Assembly (NCBI GenBank): GCA_012838665.1 | Contig: DUOX01000040.1 | Coordinates: 1-64,000, forward strand | From: Clostridiales bacterium | Lineage (GTDB): Bacteria; Bacillota; Clostridia; Oscillospirales; Oscillospiraceae | DNA: 64,000 bases | Direction of reading: 5' to 3' | Part shown: positions 8,242 to 17,502 of the stretch, in pieces | How positions within the stretch are numbered: position 1 is the first letter of the stretch | Layout of the letters: the number at the start of each line of letters is the position of its first letter | Notes under the pieces: model-generated | What the model was told of the DNA's origin: nothing | Database searches by the model: none | The model's input: the letters and a program-made list of their open reading frames with translations, nothing else | Translations under genes and position numbers: made by a program

Positions 8242-8988
8242 TACCCATTTATATGCCACGGCAAAACCTTCCCGTATAAAATAATTGAGCTTTAAAACGG
8301 GATAGCTGGTTTTTCCCGCCACGCCCACCGGGGCGGCCCCCAACTCCTTAGCCATGAGCTTTGCCCGATAAAGGTGGTATTCGCTGCTTACTATTGCCAC
8401 GCGTCCCGTAGGGTCGCCCCCAAGGGATTCAATGATTTCAAGGGAATATTTGAGGTTTTCCAGAGTAGAGGTGGATTTCTCCTCCCTGATTATCCTCTCC
8501 GGGGAGATGCCCCTTGCCACAAGCCAATTCTCCATGGCCTGCGCTTCGGTCATTTCCTCGCCCTGGCCCTGGCCTCCCGAAACGATGGCAACAGTGTCGG
8601 GATATTTCTCCAGATAGTCCAGAGCGGCGGTAAGCCTGTTTACCATGGAAAGAGAAGGGGTGCTGCCGTTAAGACCGGCGCCCAGGACTATGAGATAGTC
8701 CGCCCTGGGATCTTTTGTGGTCCGGGCGGAGGCTATTATGGGAACCTCTATGGCTATAAAACAGATAAGTCCTATAACAATAATGGCGGCCAGCACCCGC
8801 CGCAGCTTGTAAGCCCCCAGATGGCGGAGAAGCCTGAACACAAGGACTAATGTTCCCACGCCGGCGAGCACATAGGCGATAAAGCCGTAGCCTATAAGGG
8901 CAAAGCGGAAAAATAAGGCCGCTCCGAAACACATGGCTGCCGCGATAACCCACAGCCGGTCTTTCAGCTTATTGGTGACAGGGTCCAT
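8233..8988 (-). CDS. DUF218 (YdcF/SanA-like) membrane protein
   Basis: A 251-aa protein with roughly two to three N-terminal membrane segments (residues about 10-95), followed by a DUF218 domain. The domain motifs are ADYLIVLGAGLNGSTPS, AIVSGGQGQGEEMTEAQAM, a TSTLENL segment and VAIVSSEYHLYRAKLMAKELG. Family members such as YdcF and SanA are linked to envelope integrity, but no reaction is firmly known. It starts behind AAGGAAG. It sits between the ABC-F gene and proBA on the same strand, so it may be cotranscribed with the ABC-F gene 40 nt upstream. Confidence 0.85.
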   Translation of the reverse strand: MDPVTNKLKDRLWVIAAAMCFGAALFFRFALIGYGFIAYVLAGVGTLVLVFRLLRHLGAYKLRRVLAAIIVIGLICFIAIEVPIIASARTTKDPRADYLIVLGAGLNGSTPSLSMVNRLTAALDYLEKYPDTVAIVSGGQGQGEEMTEAQAMENWLVARGISPERIIREEKSTSTLENLKYSLEIIESLGGDPTGRVAIVSSEYHLYRAKLMAKELGAAPVGVAGKTSYPVLKLNYFIREGFAVAYKWVFQ

Positions 8989-9028
8989 AATATATCTTCC
9001 TTTTTATACAAGTCGCAGAGACCCGCCC

Positions 9029-10897
9029 TTAGGTTACGGAGTCGGATAATTGGTCCCACTGCATGTAAAGCTCGTCCAGCTCCGCCTCAATAATAGCGCG
9101 GCGGTCGCCGATTTCTAGCAGCCGCTGGTAATCCGAGGCGTGTTCCTGAGCAATTTCGTCTAGCTGGACTATTTCGGCCTCCAGCCTTTCTATCTCCCGC
9201 TCAAGCTTTGCCATCTGTTTTTCAAGGTTTTGGGGCTTTTTCCTGGGCCCTTTCTTTTTTGGCTCGGCTTTTACGGTCTGCTGTATTGCGGCCTGGCGTT
9301 CCTTGAATTGGCGGTACTCCGTAAACCCGCCCTGGAAATCCGAAAACTTGCCGTCGGACAGTTCCCATATGCGGGTGGCAAAGCGGTCTATAAAATAGCG
9401 GTCGTGGGAAACAAAAAGCAGCGTCTCGCTATAATCGTACAGGGCCTCTTCTATCCATTCCCGGCTGGCAAGATCCAGATGGTTTGTGGGCTCATCAAGT
9501 ATCAGGAAATTTATCTCTTCCCGCATGAGTATGCAAAGGCGCAGGCGGCTCAGTTCGCCTCCGGAAAGGGCGGATATGGGTTTGAATACGTCCTCACCGG
9601 AAAACTTAAACGCCCCAAGGCGGTTTCTTGCACTCTGATGGGAGCAGTTTTCCTCGTATATCAGCGTATCCAGTACGGTGCGGTGCGGGTTTTCAAATCT
9701 GACTACCTGAGGCAGGTAGGCCTTTTTTATTGCGGGACCCAGGCGCAGCCAGCCGGAATCCGGCTCCTCCTCGCCCATGATTATTCTAATGAGCGTTGAC
9801 TTGCCCGTGCCGTTGTCGCCAATGAGGGCAATCCGCTCTCCGGGGCTTATTATAAGGCTGACGTCCGAAAAAAGCGCCCTGTCCACGAAACTTTTGGATA
9901 TGCCCTCCATGACCAGCACCTCATCGCCGTAAAACTCGCGCTGGCTGAATTTTACCCGCAGTTTTTTCTCGGCGGTTGGCCTTTCCGTTTTCTGCATGCG
10001 CTCCATTCTTGTGCGTATGGCCATGGATTTTTTCATCAGGGCTTCATTGCCGATACCCCATTGATAAAGCCGGCGAGCGGCTTCGTCCAGACGCCTTATT
10101 TCTTTTTGCTCTTTTTCGTACTGTTTTAGCTGCTCCTCATAGCGCCTTTGCTTTTCAACGACGTAAAAGCTGTAATTACCGCTGTAAAACTCCGCCTTAC
10201 CGTCCGCAATCTCAATGCAGCGCTGGACAATACGGTCAAGAAAATACCTGTCATGGGAAATGGCCAAAACCGTACCCTTAAACTTTAACAGATACTCCTC
10301 CAGCCATTCCGTTGCCCGCATATCCAGGTGGTTTGTAGGCTCGTCCAGCAGGAGGATGTCCGTATCCTCCAAAATCAGCCGGGCCAGGTTTACCCGTGTT
10401 TTTTCGCCGCCGGATAGGCTGTTAAAGGGCTGTGAGCGCATTTCCGACGGGATGTCCAGACCATTCGCCACCCGGTTACGTTCCACATCAATGTTGTAGC
10501 CTCCCAGACCCTCAAACTCCGCTATGAGGCGGTCATACTCCCTCATGATTTCCGGGGAGGGCTCGGCGGCCATTTTCTCCGCAAGCTCCGCAAGCCGCCG
10601 GCTCATGGCGTATTGGCGACGGTGGGCAGCTTTCAAAACATCTTCGGTGGTGAAATGTTTGGGATACACGGGTATCTGGGAGATAAGGCCTATTCGCTTG
10701 CCTGCGGCGATGAAGATATTTCCCTGGTCCTCCGTGTATTCGCCTGCCAGCAGCCGGAAAAGCGTGGTCTTGCCGGCGCCGTTTTTTCCCAGAATGCCTA
10801 TGCGCTCACCAGCGTGCACATCAAAAGAGAGGCCGTCCAGTATGTTTTTGCCATTTTCAAAAGCCTTGACGAGGTTTTTGACAGATATGTCTATCAT
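9029..10897 (-). CDS. ABC-F family ATP-binding protein
   Basis: A 622-aa soluble protein with two ABC ATPase domains and no membrane segment. The first has Walker A GKNGAGKTT and signature LSGGEKTRVNLARL. A charged helical linker follows (about residues 235-310), then a second domain with GDNGTGKST and LSGGELSRLRL. The C-terminus is a lysine/glutamate-rich coiled coil (about 555-610). Both switch regions read LLDEPTNHLD or LILDEPTNHLD. ABC-F proteins act on ribosomes, as translation factors or antibiotic-protection proteins; which subtype this is cannot be read from the sequence. It lies downstream of a MATE exporter and an envelope operon on the same strand. Confidence 0.92.
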   Translation of the reverse strand: MIDISVKNLVKAFENGKNILDGLSFDVHAGERIGILGKNGAGKTTLFRLLAGEYTEDQGNIFIAAGKRIGLISQIPVYPKHFTTEDVLKAAHRRQYAMSRRLAELAEKMAAEPSPEIMREYDRLIAEFEGLGGYNIDVERNRVANGLDIPSEMRSQPFNSLSGGEKTRVNLARLILEDTDILLLDEPTNHLDMRATEWLEEYLLKFKGTVLAISHDRYFLDRIVQRCIEIADGKAEFYSGNYSFYVVEKQRRYEEQLKQYEKEQKEIRRLDEAARRLYQWGIGNEALMKKSMAIRTRMERMQKTERPTAEKKLRVKFSQREFYGDEVLVMEGISKSFVDRALFSDVSLIISPGERIALIGDNGTGKSTLIRIIMGEEEPDSGWLRLGPAIKKAYLPQVVRFENPHRTVLDTLIYEENCSHQSARNRLGAFKFSGEDVFKPISALSGGELSRLRLCILMREEINFLILDEPTNHLDLASREWIEEALYDYSETLLFVSHDRYFIDRFATRIWELSDGKFSDFQGGFTEYRQFKERQAAIQQTVKAEPKKKGPRKKPQNLEKQMAKLEREIERLEAEIVQLDEIAQEHASDYQRLLEIGDRRAIIEAELDELYMQWDQLSDSVT

Positions 10898-10906
10898 TAC
10901 TAGCTC

Positions 10907-12292
10907 CTATTTTCTCTTTACGTCGGCGGGCGCCAACAGGATGCTGCGGTTTGTCCACCTGTCCGTAAGGAATCGTCCAACATAGAACAGGGTCCGGAAT
11001 ACCCAGTCGGCCACCATGGCATACCATATCCCTATGACGCCAAGTTTGCAGACCGTGCTCAATACATATCCAAGCCCTACACGGAAGGCCCACATGGAGA
11101 AAACCGCCACAAACATGGTGTATTTAGCATCGCCGGCGGCCCTCAGGGCGTTTGGCAGCGTAAATCCCAAAGGCCATATTACGGAAGTGCCGAGTAAAGT
11201 GCACAAAATCAGGCTTCTGGCCAAAAGGGCGGTGTCATCGGGTACGCCGTATGCGGAAATTATCGGCCTCATAAACAGGAATATGAAAATATTTATAAAG
11301 GTGATAGAGGCCATGGAAAGGCCGGTAAAGCCAACGGCATAGCGTCTGGCCTGGTCATATTTTCCGGCTCCCACGCATTGGCCGGCAACGGCGACGAGGC
11401 CTATGCCTATCGCCATGCCGGGCATTATGGCAATGGATGAAAGGCTGTGAGCCACGGCGGCGGCGGCAATGCCGATGGTGCCAAAGCTGGATACGATGCT
11501 TTGAACCAGCACCTTGCCAATTTGAAAGATGCCGTTTTCGATACCGTTGGGTATTCCAATGGACAGAATATTCTTTATCATTTTTATATCTAGCTTAATT
11601 GGCCAAATGCCCGCCAGATTTACCTGCAAATCGGGGTCCAGTAGCCTGAAGGTCAGCAGCATGCCGCCGAAAATGCGGGAAATTAGTGTGGACAGAGCGG
11701 CACCTGCCGCTCCCATGTTGAAGACAAAGATAAAGATGGCATTGCCCACCACGTTAATAAGGTTCATGACTATGGATACCCTCATGGGCAGCCTGGCGTT
11801 GCCCATAACCCTGAACAGCGCGGAACAGGTGACGAACTGGGCGATAAAGGGATAGGAAATGGCCGTGAAAAGAAAATAACTGACGGCGCTGTCCATTACG
11901 TCTTTGTCTATACTGCCGTAAATGGCGCTAAGTATGCCCCGCCTGAAGCCCAGGCACAGGCCCATTATGGCAGCGGCCAGGGCCACGCATATCAAGTAGG
12001 CCTGCTGGGCGGAAAACCTGGCGTTTTTGATTCTTTGCCCGCCTAAATATTGGGAGGTGACAATGGTGCCTCCGGTGGCCAGGGCGGCGAAGACGTTAAT
12101 CAAAAGCATGTTTATTGAATCTACCAGGGACACGCCGGACATGGCGTGTTCTCCTACTTGGGCCACCATTATTGTGTCGATAATTCCTATGGTGGCGGAG
12201 AGGACTTGCTCGATTATAAGGGGGATCAAAAGTGCCTTAATCTGTTTTGACGTAAACAGGGGCTCCCCCATACGCGGTGGGAATACTGTCAT
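10907..12292 (-). CDS. MATE family efflux transporter
   Basis: A 461-aa polytopic membrane protein with about 12 predicted membrane segments in two similar halves. The typical start is LFTSKQIKALLIPLIIEQVL, followed by TIMVAQVGEHAMSGVSLVDS and, in the second half, GIPNGIENGIFQIGKVLVQS. MATE proteins export drugs or metabolites using sodium or proton gradients; the substrate is unknown. Its ATG overlaps the stop of the upstream LTA-synthase-like gene (ATGA, 12289-12292), so the two are translationally coupled. Confidence 0.92.
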   Translation of the reverse strand: MTVFPPRMGEPLFTSKQIKALLIPLIIEQVLSATIGIIDTIMVAQVGEHAMSGVSLVDSINMLLINVFAALATGGTIVTSQYLGGQRIKNARFSAQQAYLICVALAAAIMGLCLGFRRGILSAIYGSIDKDVMDSAVSYFLFTAISYPFIAQFVTCSALFRVMGNARLPMRVSIVMNLINVVGNAIFIFVFNMGAAGAALSTLISRIFGGMLLTFRLLDPDLQVNLAGIWPIKLDIKMIKNILSIGIPNGIENGIFQIGKVLVQSIVSSFGTIGIAAAAVAHSLSSIAIMPGMAIGIGLVAVAGQCVGAGKYDQARRYAVGFTGLSMASITFINIFIFLFMRPIISAYGVPDDTALLARSLILCTLLGTSVIWPLGFTLPNALRAAGDAKYTMFVAVFSMWAFRVGLGYVLSTVCKLGVIGIWYAMVADWVFRTLFYVGRFLTDRWTNRSILLAPADVKRK

Positions 12293-14289
12293 TTACTCAG
12301 AACCTTTGCATAGTAGTCGTTGTCAAGTATGGCGGCGGAATATTGGAACATGCTGCTTATCCTGTTTAGCATGTTTCGGGCATAACCGTCCTTTTCCTCC
12401 TGGGACCATTCAAGGCCCTCGTTTGGCGTAAACACGTCAGTGGTGGCATCGTAGCGGCCCATCTCGGAAATAAAGCTGTGATTGTAGAAAATTACCAGGC
12501 CTTCCGAATCGGACAGTATGTCCCTGCCCATTACTAGTCGGGAATCATAATTCAGCCCGAAAAGGTTTGCCAGGGTGGGCATGATGTCAAGGCTGGAGCA
12601 GGGCTTGGTTACCCTGACCGGCTCCTCCATGTCGGCACACCAAATTATAAGCGTGCTGCGGTAAAGCTCGAAACCCGTATCTATGGCGCCGCCGTAGATT
12701 TCCTCGATCTCGGAAATCTCCAAACCATAGGGGTAGTGGTCGCCGGAAATGACGATAACAGTGTCTTCCAGCATTCCCGCCTCATCAAGACTTATTATCA
12801 GCTCCTCCACAGCCAAATCGAATTCAATGTTGCAGGCAATATATGCCCGGGGACCCTCGGAATAGGGCAGGTCAGCCACCTTATCCATGTGTTTGTAGGA
12901 CATGGAATTGCCGGAAAATGTGTAGTAAAGGTGGCCGCTGACAGTCATGTAATAGACGTGGAAAGGGGGGGCTTTTATATACTCATCGACAGTTTTCTGT
13001 ACCATTTCCAGGTCTGAAGCAGGCCATGTGCCGGTAATTTCAAGGCCGTTTCCCACGCCCTTATAGTCATAGCCCAAATTGGGATGGCTCAGGTGCCTGT
13101 CATAATAGGTGTAGCTGTGGTTGTGATATGCATAGCATTTGTAGCCGCAGTTGGACAACAGGTTACCAAAACCAAAGGGCATGTAATTACCGGAGGATTT
13201 GGAGAAGCTCCAGACGCCAACTTTCGGTATAAGTCCCGTTAGTGTTACATATTCGCCGTCAGTGGTGGAAACGCCCCATATGGGGTTGTAAAAATTCTCG
13301 AAGGCAAAGCCGGAGTTTGCCAGTTTCCAAAGGGTAGGGGCATGTTTTTCACTCAGGGCGAAGGAGGAGAAGCCCTCCGCCACTATCCAGACCAGATTTT
13401 TCCCGCTGAACATGCCGGTGTACTCGTTTTTAAGAGTAGGCTCCACAGAGGAGAAGTATTGGTGCATATCCCGGATAACCTCGTCCGTTTCGTTTTCTAT
13501 CAGGGCGTCAAAGTCAATCTGCAACACGTTGGACTCGTACAAGGAGGGGCCGGTGGAATCGGGCGCCAGCTCCTCCGGGGTAAAAAGCTCTTCCGGCTCC
13601 GGGGATTTGTTTTCCTCCTCCCCGGAAATCAAGGTATCGGCCGCTTTCGCCTCAGAACTTAAAAACTCCTGCAGGTCCATTCTGAAAGTGGTGAGAGCCC
13701 CGAAATAGATGACTGAAAGCTCAGGGACAAAACTTTCGCTGTATAAATACTTGGCGGACATGACGCCGGCGGATGTTCCCATTATGGCAGTATTCGCCAG
13801 GATTTGCAAACTGATAAAGGCAAAGCAGAGGCCTGCCCTGTATTTGTCGTGCATGGGCTGTGTGGGAATCAGCTTTTTCTTAAAAACCAGCCACAGGATA
13901 AGGGGGATAAATACGAGGATAAGTCCGGGCATAGCGCGCCATATGCCCTGGAGGGCCTCCCGCCAGAAGTTTCCGATAACGTTTCCCGCCTCCGATACGG
14001 AGTAGACGGTAAGGAATGTTTTGAATATGCCGTAGTACACCGTTTGCGTTCCAAAAAGCAGTGTGGCCGCCAAAAGCAGGACAAAAAATAATTTGGAAGA
14101 AAACTTTGTATTAGACAGGCAGCATATAAATGTTGCAAGGGTTCCCGCCGCCGCGGCCAGGAGAACGGTAAAAATAAACCCTCTCAATGTCACGGTGCCG
14201 AGGCACCAGAGCTTTAGCAGCAGTTCCAGGTATATGAAGCTCAAAGGCATATATATCAGCCAAATTCTATTACGCAGGATTCTTCTCAT
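12289..14289 (-). CDS. LTA synthase family membrane sulfatase/phosphotransferase
   Basis: A 666-aa protein with about five N-terminal membrane helices (residues about 10-215) and a large extracellular alkaline-phosphatase-like domain. The domain carries the candidate nucleophile threonine in WGVSTTDGEYVT, NHSYTYYDRH and the metal-binding ISGDHYPYG. This is the layout of lipoteichoic acid synthase (LtaS)-like glycerol- or ethanolamine-phosphate transferases. I start it at the ATG at 14289 behind AAGGAG; the longer frame would overlap the penicillin-binding protein gene. Position in an operon with FtsW/RodA and PBP proteins supports an envelope role. The exact polymer is not known. Confidence 0.87.
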   Translation of the reverse strand: MRRILRNRIWLIYMPLSFIYLELLLKLWCLGTVTLRGFIFTVLLAAAAGTLATFICCLSNTKFSSKLFFVLLLAATLLFGTQTVYYGIFKTFLTVYSVSEAGNVIGNFWREALQGIWRAMPGLILVFIPLILWLVFKKKLIPTQPMHDKYRAGLCFAFISLQILANTAIMGTSAGVMSAKYLYSESFVPELSVIYFGALTTFRMDLQEFLSSEAKAADTLISGEEENKSPEPEELFTPEELAPDSTGPSLYESNVLQIDFDALIENETDEVIRDMHQYFSSVEPTLKNEYTGMFSGKNLVWIVAEGFSSFALSEKHAPTLWKLANSGFAFENFYNPIWGVSTTDGEYVTLTGLIPKVGVWSFSKSSGNYMPFGFGNLLSNCGYKCYAYHNHSYTYYDRHLSHPNLGYDYKGVGNGLEITGTWPASDLEMVQKTVDEYIKAPPFHVYYMTVSGHLYYTFSGNSMSYKHMDKVADLPYSEGPRAYIACNIEFDLAVEELIISLDEAGMLEDTVIVISGDHYPYGLEISEIEEIYGGAIDTGFELYRSTLIIWCADMEEPVRVTKPCSSLDIMPTLANLFGLNYDSRLVMGRDILSDSEGLVIFYNHSFISEMGRYDATTDVFTPNEGLEWSQEEKDGYARNMLNRISSMFQYSAAILDNDYYAKVLSK

Positions 14290-14311
14290 TGCTGATGCTC
14301 CTTCAGAGAAA

Positions 14312-15622
14312 TCATGATACCGCCGCCTGGAGTACGGAATTTGCCACAGGGCCGGCGGCAGCCAGCCCCCCGCCGCCGTTTTCCACCAAGACCACAAAAG
14401 CCAGAGGAAATTCCTCGCTGTCCAAAAAGCCTGCAAACCAGGCGTGGGAGCTTCCGTTTCCCACCTCCGCAGTTCCGGTTTTTGCACAAAGCTTAAGTCC
14501 TGGGAAGCGCCATTCCCCGTAGGAATACACAACGTTATAGGACATCATTTCGGCCAGAGTCCTGGCAGTGTCTGCCCTTAAAATGCGGCTTTCCGCACCG
14601 TGCTTATTCTCCATAAGCAGAGTGGGTTCCTTCACAATGCCGCCGTTGGCTACCGCCGCCACAAGCCGAAGCATGGAGTAGGGGGATATCAGGTCGTTAT
14701 GCTGGCCTATGCCCGCCCAAGCCAGGGCGGTTTCAGAATCGGCGGCCTTTTCAAAGTTGCCCGCCGCCGTGGAAATCCCGTCCAAATCAAGGGACGCCGT
14801 CAGGCCCAACTCCCGGCAGTATTGCTCCAGGCAGTCCGGCCCCAGCTCTACGGCAAGCTCCGCAAAGGCGCAGTTGCAGGAGTTGGCAAAGGCCAGTTCT
14901 ATGGTCTGGCTGCCATGGACTCCGGAGCAGGTTACAATGCCATCCGACAGCGCGATGCTGCCGGAGCAGTAGAAGCTGCGCTCCGTAAGGTCCCGGATAT
15001 TATCTACGGCCGCAGCCAGGGTTACCAGCTTAAACACGGAACCAGGAGTGAAGGCAGAACTTATGGCCCTGTTTAGAAAAACTCCCTCGTAAGCGCTGCT
15101 GGTCAAATCGGGGCTGGTGTTGGGGTCATAGCTGGGGGAACTGACCATGCACAGGATTTCCCCCGTGAGATAGTCTATTACCAGCACGGCCCCTTTTCTG
15201 CCGGCCAACGCCTCATAGGCGGCTATATTCAGCCGGGCGTCTATGGTCAGGGCCAGGGTCACCCCGTCTCCGCAGGTGCCGTTTATTGCGCTGTAGCCCG
15301 CCAGTTTGGATGCAAAGGCCGTAACAGCGCCGGTGCCGATGTTCCCCCTGTAATCTCCTGCCACGTGGAGGCAGGCTATCCGGGTAGCTGGGTCGTCCGA
15401 GTAGTAATATACTCCGTTCCCGGCTGCGGCCAGCAGCATGCCGTTCCTGTCGGTGAGGGTGCCGGTGTTCAAAACGCCGCCGCTGTACACGCTCTGATTG
15501 GCGGGGAACATGGCCCAGTCCTTACCATGGTCAATGAATTCGAGAATATAAGCGCAAAGCCCCGCAATTATCAGGGCAGCAATAAGAAGGGCGGCGTTTG
15601 CCCGGCGTTTGACTTTTTTCAT
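14312..15622 (-). CDS. Class B penicillin-binding protein (PbpA/FtsI-like transpeptidase)
   Basis: A 436-aa peptidoglycan transpeptidase anchored by one N-terminal helix (residues about 10-30). The catalytic motifs are present: SxxK in FTPGSVFKLV, SxN in NSCNCAFAEL and KTG in CAKTGTAEVGNGSSHAW. The short length and small N-terminal domain resemble PbpA of Actinobacteria and its Clostridial counterparts. Its ATG at 15622 overlaps the stop of the FHA-FtsW gene (ATGA) behind GGAGGAG, so the glycosyltransferase and the transpeptidase are made together as a cognate SEDS-PBP pair. Confidence 0.93.
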   Translation of the reverse strand: MKKVKRRANAALLIAALIIAGLCAYILEFIDHGKDWAMFPANQSVYSGGVLNTGTLTDRNGMLLAAAGNGVYYYSDDPATRIACLHVAGDYRGNIGTGAVTAFASKLAGYSAINGTCGDGVTLALTIDARLNIAAYEALAGRKGAVLVIDYLTGEILCMVSSPSYDPNTSPDLTSSAYEGVFLNRAISSAFTPGSVFKLVTLAAAVDNIRDLTERSFYCSGSIALSDGIVTCSGVHGSQTIELAFANSCNCAFAELAVELGPDCLEQYCRELGLTASLDLDGISTAAGNFEKAADSETALAWAGIGQHNDLISPYSMLRLVAAVANGGIVKEPTLLMENKHGAESRILRADTARTLAEMMSYNVVYSYGEWRFPGLKLCAKTGTAEVGNGSSHAWFAGFLDSEEFPLAFVVLVENGGGGLAAAGPVANSVLQAAVS

Positions 15623-17388
15623 TCGGGCTCCTCCTCCCAAGAAGGCCCCATCCCGTATTCCTCATCTTCATATTCGCATTGGTCGTATTCTTCCTCCATA
15701 TAGCCGGCATTGCTGCGGTATTTGGAAGGGGGCTTCACTACGAAACTGGCATTTTGCCGGGTGTCCCCCGCCTTTATAAAGGCCAGCAGGGCCCAGCAGG
15801 AAATAAGGCTACTGCCGCCCCGGGAGACAAAGGGGAAGGTAACTCCCGTAAAGGGCAAAATGTCCAGGGAGCCGAAGACATTCAGCGCCATCTGTACCAT
15901 CATCATGCTGACGGCTGCGCAGGAAGCGATAACGTAAAAGGAGGAGCGACCGTGGGCGGAGCTTTTAACGGCAAAGGCCGCCAGAAGGATAACACCGGAT
16001 ACGGCGCAGAGGGCCACAATAAGCCCCATCTCCTCGCAGAGGAGGGCAAATACCATGTCCGTATCCGCGGCCACAATTCCGCTCAGCCAGCCCCGTCCCG
16101 CACCTTGGCCGAACAACCCTCCGGAGGCGGCTGCGGACAGGGCCCTTGTCTGCTGGTAACCCGCATCGTTGGCATATTCCCAGACATGGCCCCAGGTGGC
16201 AAAGCGCTGGGCGATGTGGGGCTTTACGGTGAGGGCCAGAAAGCCCGCCAGACCGGCTCCGGTCACGGCAAGAAAGATAGTGGCAATGTTACCCGATCGC
16301 ATAAAGGATATAACGAGAAAGGTGGCAAAAAATATCAAAGCCGAGCCAAAATCACCCATGATTGCCAATGCGCCGACGCAGACGGCAGAGAAAGCAATGA
16401 ACAGAAAGAGATTTCGACCCATAAACAGCCTGTCGAGGGAGGCAGTCCCGGCATAGATGTACGCTATTTTAACAAACTCAGAGGGCTGCAGGGAGAAACC
16501 TTCAATGTATATCCAGTTTTTTGCCCCAAAAACTTCCTCGCTGGCCAGCAGGTTCAAAGCCAGCAGGGCGAGGGCGGCAAAACCCACAGGCCAGCGGAGG
16601 GCCTTTGCCCTGCCCAGCTCTCTGAGCCACCAGCCCAGGGCAATAAACAGCCCTATACCCATAAGCAGCAGAATTATCTGCTTAACCATGTCTCCGGGGA
16701 CGGAGGTGGCGGCCACCGACAGCCCCAGGGTACTGAGCAGAAAGGCGATCGTCTCTACCTCAAAGCCCGTGCGGCGGATGGAGCGCATAATAAGATAGTA
16801 ACACCACATGGCGATGGAAAGGGCAAAGAAGGCCAGAAGGATGCTCCGGGTATATTCGGGCTCGGAAGAAATTCCATGCTGTAAGGCTAAAAGCAGCTGA
16901 AATATGGTAAGAATAAAAAAGCTTATGCCCGGCCGTATTAGCCTGCCCGGCTCCCTCCGCTGGCGGGAGAGGGAAAGGCGTTCCTCCTCGTTCAGGTCCA
17001 TAAAATCAAGATGGACTCCGGCCAGAGTAAGCCTATCGCCGTCTTCCAGCTCCGCCGCTTCCACACTTTCCCCATTGACCCGGGTGCCCCCTTTGGAGCC
17101 CAAGTCGTATACTGTCCATAAGCCTTTGCCGCTGCGGATAAGGGCGGCGTGGCTGCGGGAAACCGTGGGATAGGCTACTACAATATCTGAAAGGCGGGAG
17201 CGGCCTATAATACACTCCCAGTGCCGTACAGGTACGGCGGTTCCGTCTGGCAGGCGCAGATATGCCCACACTTCCGGCTCGTAGCGCTCGCGAAGCATTG
17301 AGCGCCCGCAGCGGAAAAGCAGCCAGGCAGCCAGAAAGGGCAGCAGGTACCGGGAGAAATACATGATGGATTGGAGTATAGCTTCCAC
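15619..17388 (-). CDS. FHA domain fused to FtsW/RodA/SpoVE (SEDS) glycosyltransferase
   Basis: A 589-aa protein. After one N-terminal membrane segment (about residues 8-26) comes a cytoplasmic FHA domain (about 50-130) with GRSRLSDIV, SRSHAAL and DLGSKGGTRVNG, the phosphothreonine-binding loops. The remainder is a polytopic SEDS domain with about ten helices, ending in FTGVTFPFVSRGGSSLISCW, the FtsW/RodA signature. SEDS proteins polymerise lipid II; an FHA domain would let this one bind proteins phosphorylated by a Ser/Thr kinase such as PrkC/PknB. In Actinobacteria these are separate neighbouring genes; here they are fused. It heads the operon behind a strong promoter at 17445-17474. Confidence 0.93.
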   Translation of the reverse strand: MEAILQSIMYFSRYLLPFLAAWLLFRCGRSMLRERYEPEVWAYLRLPDGTAVPVRHWECIIGRSRLSDIVVAYPTVSRSHAALIRSGKGLWTVYDLGSKGGTRVNGESVEAAELEDGDRLTLAGVHLDFMDLNEEERLSLSRQRREPGRLIRPGISFFILTIFQLLLALQHGISSEPEYTRSILLAFFALSIAMWCYYLIMRSIRRTGFEVETIAFLLSTLGLSVAATSVPGDMVKQIILLLMGIGLFIALGWWLRELGRAKALRWPVGFAALALLALNLLASEEVFGAKNWIYIEGFSLQPSEFVKIAYIYAGTASLDRLFMGRNLFLFIAFSAVCVGALAIMGDFGSALIFFATFLVISFMRSGNIATIFLAVTGAGLAGFLALTVKPHIAQRFATWGHVWEYANDAGYQQTRALSAAASGGLFGQGAGRGWLSGIVAADTDMVFALLCEEMGLIVALCAVSGVILLAAFAVKSSAHGRSSFYVIASCAAVSMMMVQMALNVFGSLDILPFTGVTFPFVSRGGSSLISCWALLAFIKAGDTRQNASFVVKPPSKYRSNAGYMEEEYDQCEYEDEEYGMGPSWEEEPE

Positions 17389-17417
17389 CGGGAACCTCCT
17401 TTAAACTGGTGAAAAAC

Positions 17418-17464
17418 CGGGCAAGTCAGTCATAAAAACATTATATTATATCACTACTTGCCCG
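17418..17464. repeat. Inverted repeat CGGGCAAGT flanking the FHA-FtsW -10 region
   Basis: CGGGCAAGT at 17418-17426 and its perfect reverse complement ACTTGCCCG at 17456-17464, with 29 nt between. On the minus strand one arm lies in the promoter spacer and the other in the transcribed leader. It could be a regulator-binding site or part of a leader hairpin. Confidence 0.55.
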
Positions 17465-17474
17465 CTGTTGACAA
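17445..17474 (-). promoter_or_regulatory. Sigma-A promoter of the FHA-FtsW operon
   Basis: On the minus strand TTGTCA (complement of 17469-17474), an 18-nt spacer and TATAAT (complement of 17445-17450). A second TATAAT overlaps 5 nt further on. Its -35 region overlaps the -35 of the plus-strand promoter. Confidence 0.75.
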
Positions 17475-17496
17475 GCCGAGGCGATTTATGTAAGAT
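17468..17496 (+). promoter_or_regulatory. Sigma-A promoter of the NusG-II gene, predicting a leaderless mRNA
   Basis: Consensus TTGACA (17468-17473), a 17-nt spacer and TAAGAT (17491-17496). The predicted transcription start is at about 17503, which is the A of the gene's ATG. No Shine-Dalgarno sequence is present. Confidence 0.7.
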
Positions 17497-17502
17497 GTCT
17501 CT

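Noticed and set aside
15679..16884. Long plus-strand open frame of about 400 codons
   Set aside because: It is antisense to the FHA-FtsW gene, with low-complexity glycine/glutamine-rich content and no start signal.
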